Assembly: GCA_000715855.1 (NCBI GenBank)
Contig: KL571374.1
Coordinates: 14,401-20,817, forward strand
Direction: 5' to 3'
DNA: 6,417 nt
DNA from: Actinoplanes liguriensis
GTDB taxonomy: Bacteria > Actinomycetota > Actinomycetes > Mycobacteriales > Micromonosporaceae
The position numbers were made by a program, and so were the translations under genes. The notes under the pieces were generated by a model, which had not been told where the DNA came from, searched no databases, and saw only the letters and a program-made list of their open reading frames with translations. How positions within the stretch are numbered: the first letter of the stretch is position 1; every line of letters starts with the position of its first letter. Shown here in pieces: positions 5,058 through 6,417 of this stretch.

Positions 5058-5621
5058 TCAAGCGTGGATGCCGTCGAGAAGTACGCGCAGATAGAGCTCG
5101 AGTCGATCGGTAGGATCCGCACCGATCTTCAAGGCGAACGCGGTGCCGCAGACCAAACGGTGCAGGTCGTCCTCGGTGAGGCCGGGGCGCACCGAGCCCG
5201 CCTGTTGTGCGCGTCCGAGCACAGCGCGAGCCGAGGCCATGAATTCCTCGCGATGAGCGGTGGTCCGGGCAACGGCATCCTGATCCGGCCCGGTCGAGAT
5301 CACCTCAGCGAATGCGGGGTCGGTCAACTGCCCGTGCAGTAGAGCGCGCAGCAGCAGCTCGACTCCGGTCCAGGCGTCGTCGTGCCGGGTCGCGCTGCGA
5401 GCTTCTTCGACCAGCGTCGTGAAGCACGGGTCGGCCAGTGCCTCCACGAGAGCCCGGCGGGTCGGGAAGTGCCGGTAGGCGGTTCCGACGCCCACCTGCG
5501 CCCGGCGGGCGATGTCGTTGAGTTGCAGTGCCAGGTCGCCCCCGGCCATGGCACTGCGCGCTGTCGCCAGCAGTTGTTCGCGGTTGCGGGCGGCGTCGGC
5601 GCGAAGTGGCGGGGTCACCAC
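5058..5621 (-). CDS. TetR/AcrR-family transcriptional repressor
   Basis: A complete 187-aa regulator. The helix-turn-helix is canonical at about residues 33-60: LNDIARRAQVGVGTAYRHFP followed by TRRALVEAL. The C-terminal helical part (residues 65-187) is the variable ligand-binding and dimer domain. It begins with tandem GTG codons (GTG GTG ACC); either may be used. It is divergent from the dehydrogenase gene with an 81-bp gap holding two palindromes, so it most likely represses the dehydrogenase and itself, released by an unknown small ligand, possibly the dehydrogenase substrate. The repressor family is certain; target and ligand are inferred from layout. Confidence 0.95.
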   Translation of the reverse strand: MVTPPLRADAARNREQLLATARSAMAGGDLALQLNDIARRAQVGVGTAYRHFPTRRALVEALADPCFTTLVEEARSATRHDDAWTGVELLLRALLHGQLTDPAFAEVISTGPDQDAVARTTAHREEFMASARAVLGRAQQAGSVRPGLTEDDLHRLVCGTAFALKIGADPTDRLELYLRVLLDGIHA

Positions 5622-5636
5622 GCCACTCTACCTAAC

Positions 5637-5651
5637 CGGATTGACAATCCG
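5637..5651. promoter_or_regulatory. Operator 1: palindrome CGGATTGACAATCCG
   Basis: Seven-bp arms CGGATTG and CAATCCG are perfectly complementary around a central A. The site contains the whole -35 TTGACA of the dehydrogenase promoter, so a bound repressor would block polymerase. It is 16 bp upstream of the repressor's own start codon, which fits autoregulation. Confidence 0.75.
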
Positions 5652-5669
5652 CTTGCTCTACCCTTCAAT
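5641..5669 (+). promoter_or_regulatory. Promoter of the dehydrogenase gene
   Basis: A -35 TTGACA (5641-5646), a 17-bp spacer and a -10 TTCAAT (5664-5669) are near-consensus for the housekeeping sigma factor. Transcription would start near 5676, giving a leader of about 27 nt that contains GGAG (5694-5697), 5 nt before the GTG start. On the opposite strand TTGAAG (5668-5663) with 17 bp to GTCAAT (5645-5640) is a weaker candidate for the repressor's promoter. Confidence 0.75.
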
Positions 5670-5684
5670 CGGATAAGCCATCCG
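5670..5684. promoter_or_regulatory. Operator 2: palindrome CGGATAAGCCATCCG
   Basis: Same outer arms (CGGAT/ATCCG) and same 15-bp length as operator 1, with a less symmetric centre. It starts directly after the -10 hexamer and covers the likely transcription start. The two centres are 33 bp apart, about three helical turns, so two dimers could bind the same DNA face. Confidence 0.7.
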
Positions 5685-5702
5685 CTTAGTTTTGGAGATC
5701 CT

Positions 5703-6417
5703 GTGGAACACGCCGTGGATTGGACCCTCGCCGACCTGAAAGACCAGGCCGGCCGTACGTTCGTCGTCACCGGCGCCAGCAGCGGCCTCGGCGCCACGAT
5801 CACCCGTCACCTCGCCGCGAACGGTGGCCGAGTGATCATGGCGGTCCGCGACACCGAGAAGGCCGGTCACATCCGTGAGCAAGTGATCGCCGAGCACCCG
5901 GCAGCCGATCTTCAGATCCGTCACGTGGACCTGCTCGACCTCGACAACGTGCACGCGTTCGCCGAGGCCCTGCGCGCCGACGGCGTCACCGTCGATGCAC
6001 TGATCAACAACGGCGGCATCGGCAATGTGCCGCGGCGGCTCAGCCCGCAAGGCGCCGAGAGCCAGCTGGCAACCAACCACCTCGGCCACTTCGCCCTCAC
6101 CGCCCGGCTCCTGGACCGGCTGAGCACGGGACGCAACCCGGTCGTGGTCACCGTCGGCTCCGGCCTCTACCGCATCGGCCACCTCGACCCCGACGACTTC
6201 GCCGCCGAACGCGGCTACTCCCCCGGCCGCGCCTACGCCAGGTCCAAACTCGCCAACGTGCTGTTCGCCCTGGAGCTCGACCGCCGGTTGCGCGACGCCG
6301 GATCGCCGGTACGCAGCCTGCTCGCCCATCCCGGCATGGCCAAGACCCAGCTCGATCGCGAAGCACCCCCGCTGGACCGTCTGGTGGGCAAGACCCTGGG
6401 ACTGCTCCTGCGCCGCC
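5703..6417 (+). CDS. Short-chain dehydrogenase/reductase (SDR), 3' end outside the window
   Basis: An NAD(P)-dependent oxidoreductase; 238 residues are visible and the frame is open at the window end. Rossmann signature TGASSGLG is at residues 23-30, the MAVRD arginine (R49) after beta-2 suggests NADP(H), DL at 76-77 contacts the adenine ring, and NNGG at 102-105 replaces the usual NNAG. The catalytic set is N125, S153 (VGSGLY) and Y178-x3-K182 (YARSKLAN); HPG at 209-211 closes the cofactor site. The long gap between S153 and Y178, with the sequence DPDDFAAERGYSPGRAYARS, is like retinol-dehydrogenase/WW-oxidoreductase-type SDRs, so the substrate is probably a lipophilic alcohol or ketone; this is inference. 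GTG 5703 is chosen for its GGAG site at 5 nt. Controlled by the divergent TetR protein. Confidence 0.95.
   Translation, partial: MEHAVDWTLADLKDQAGRTFVVTGASSGLGATITRHLAANGGRVIMAVRDTEKAGHIREQVIAEHPAADLQIRHVDLLDLDNVHAFAEALRADGVTVDALINNGGIGNVPRRLSPQGAESQLATNHLGHFALTARLLDRLSTGRNPVVVTVGSGLYRIGHLDPDDFAAERGYSPGRAYARSKLANVLFALELDRRLRDAGSPVRSLLAHPGMAKTQLDREAPPLDRLVGKTLGLLLRR

Noticed and set aside
5658..6329. 223-aa minus-strand frame opposite the SDR gene
   Set aside because: Val/Gly/Ala-rich shadow typical of the antisense of high-GC genes; the plus strand carries all SDR motifs.

Overview
The window reads as chromosomal DNA from a high-GC Gram-positive bacterium (Actinomycetota). The signs are high GC with GC-rich third codon positions, frequent GTG starts, a likely leaderless gene, and protein families typical of actinomycetes. 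I would guess Mycobacteriales (Nocardia/Rhodococcus/Gordonia-like), but the sequence does not settle the genus. The first 37 bases are not genomic: they are a 454-style sequencing primer joined to a Tn5 mosaic end, so real sequence starts at 38.

Positions 38-4663 hold a row of small, mostly single-gene units with mixed orientation. In order: a DUF4259 protein (-), an uncharacterised 145-aa acidic protein (-), an uncharacterised 100-aa protein (+), an Imm1-like immunity gene split by an in-frame TAG (+, probable pseudogene), a small protein beginning MGYNFHITRA (-), a HEAT-repeat protein (+) and a small protein resembling 'TYSISVRL' hypothetical proteins (-). Such proteins are typical orphan-immunity or accessory genes around polymorphic-toxin loci, but no toxin is visible here. 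A conserved 15-bp element, CGCACTCACATCGGC, recurs three times exactly (69, 3169, 4659) and once degenerately (1381). Three of the copies also share a second motif, CGTGAC, at the far end of a roughly 50-59 bp unit. All copies have the same orientation. Three precede a minus-strand gene, and at two of these a -10-like hexamer follows 16-17 bp downstream. This shared promoter/cassette-edge element is the most interesting unexplained structure in the window.

Positions 4674-5008 are a frameshifted internal fragment of an IS30-family transposase. One edge abuts the fourth copy of the repeat within a few bases, which marks the junction between the small-gene array and the next region.

Positions 5019-6417 hold a conventional regulated pair: a TetR-family repressor gene (-) and a divergent short-chain dehydrogenase/reductase gene (+, cut off by the window end). 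The 81-bp gap between them has a near-consensus promoter (TTGACA, 17 bp, TTCAAT) flanked by two 15-bp CGGAT/ATCCG palindromes. This is a textbook layout for repression of the dehydrogenase and autoregulation of the repressor.
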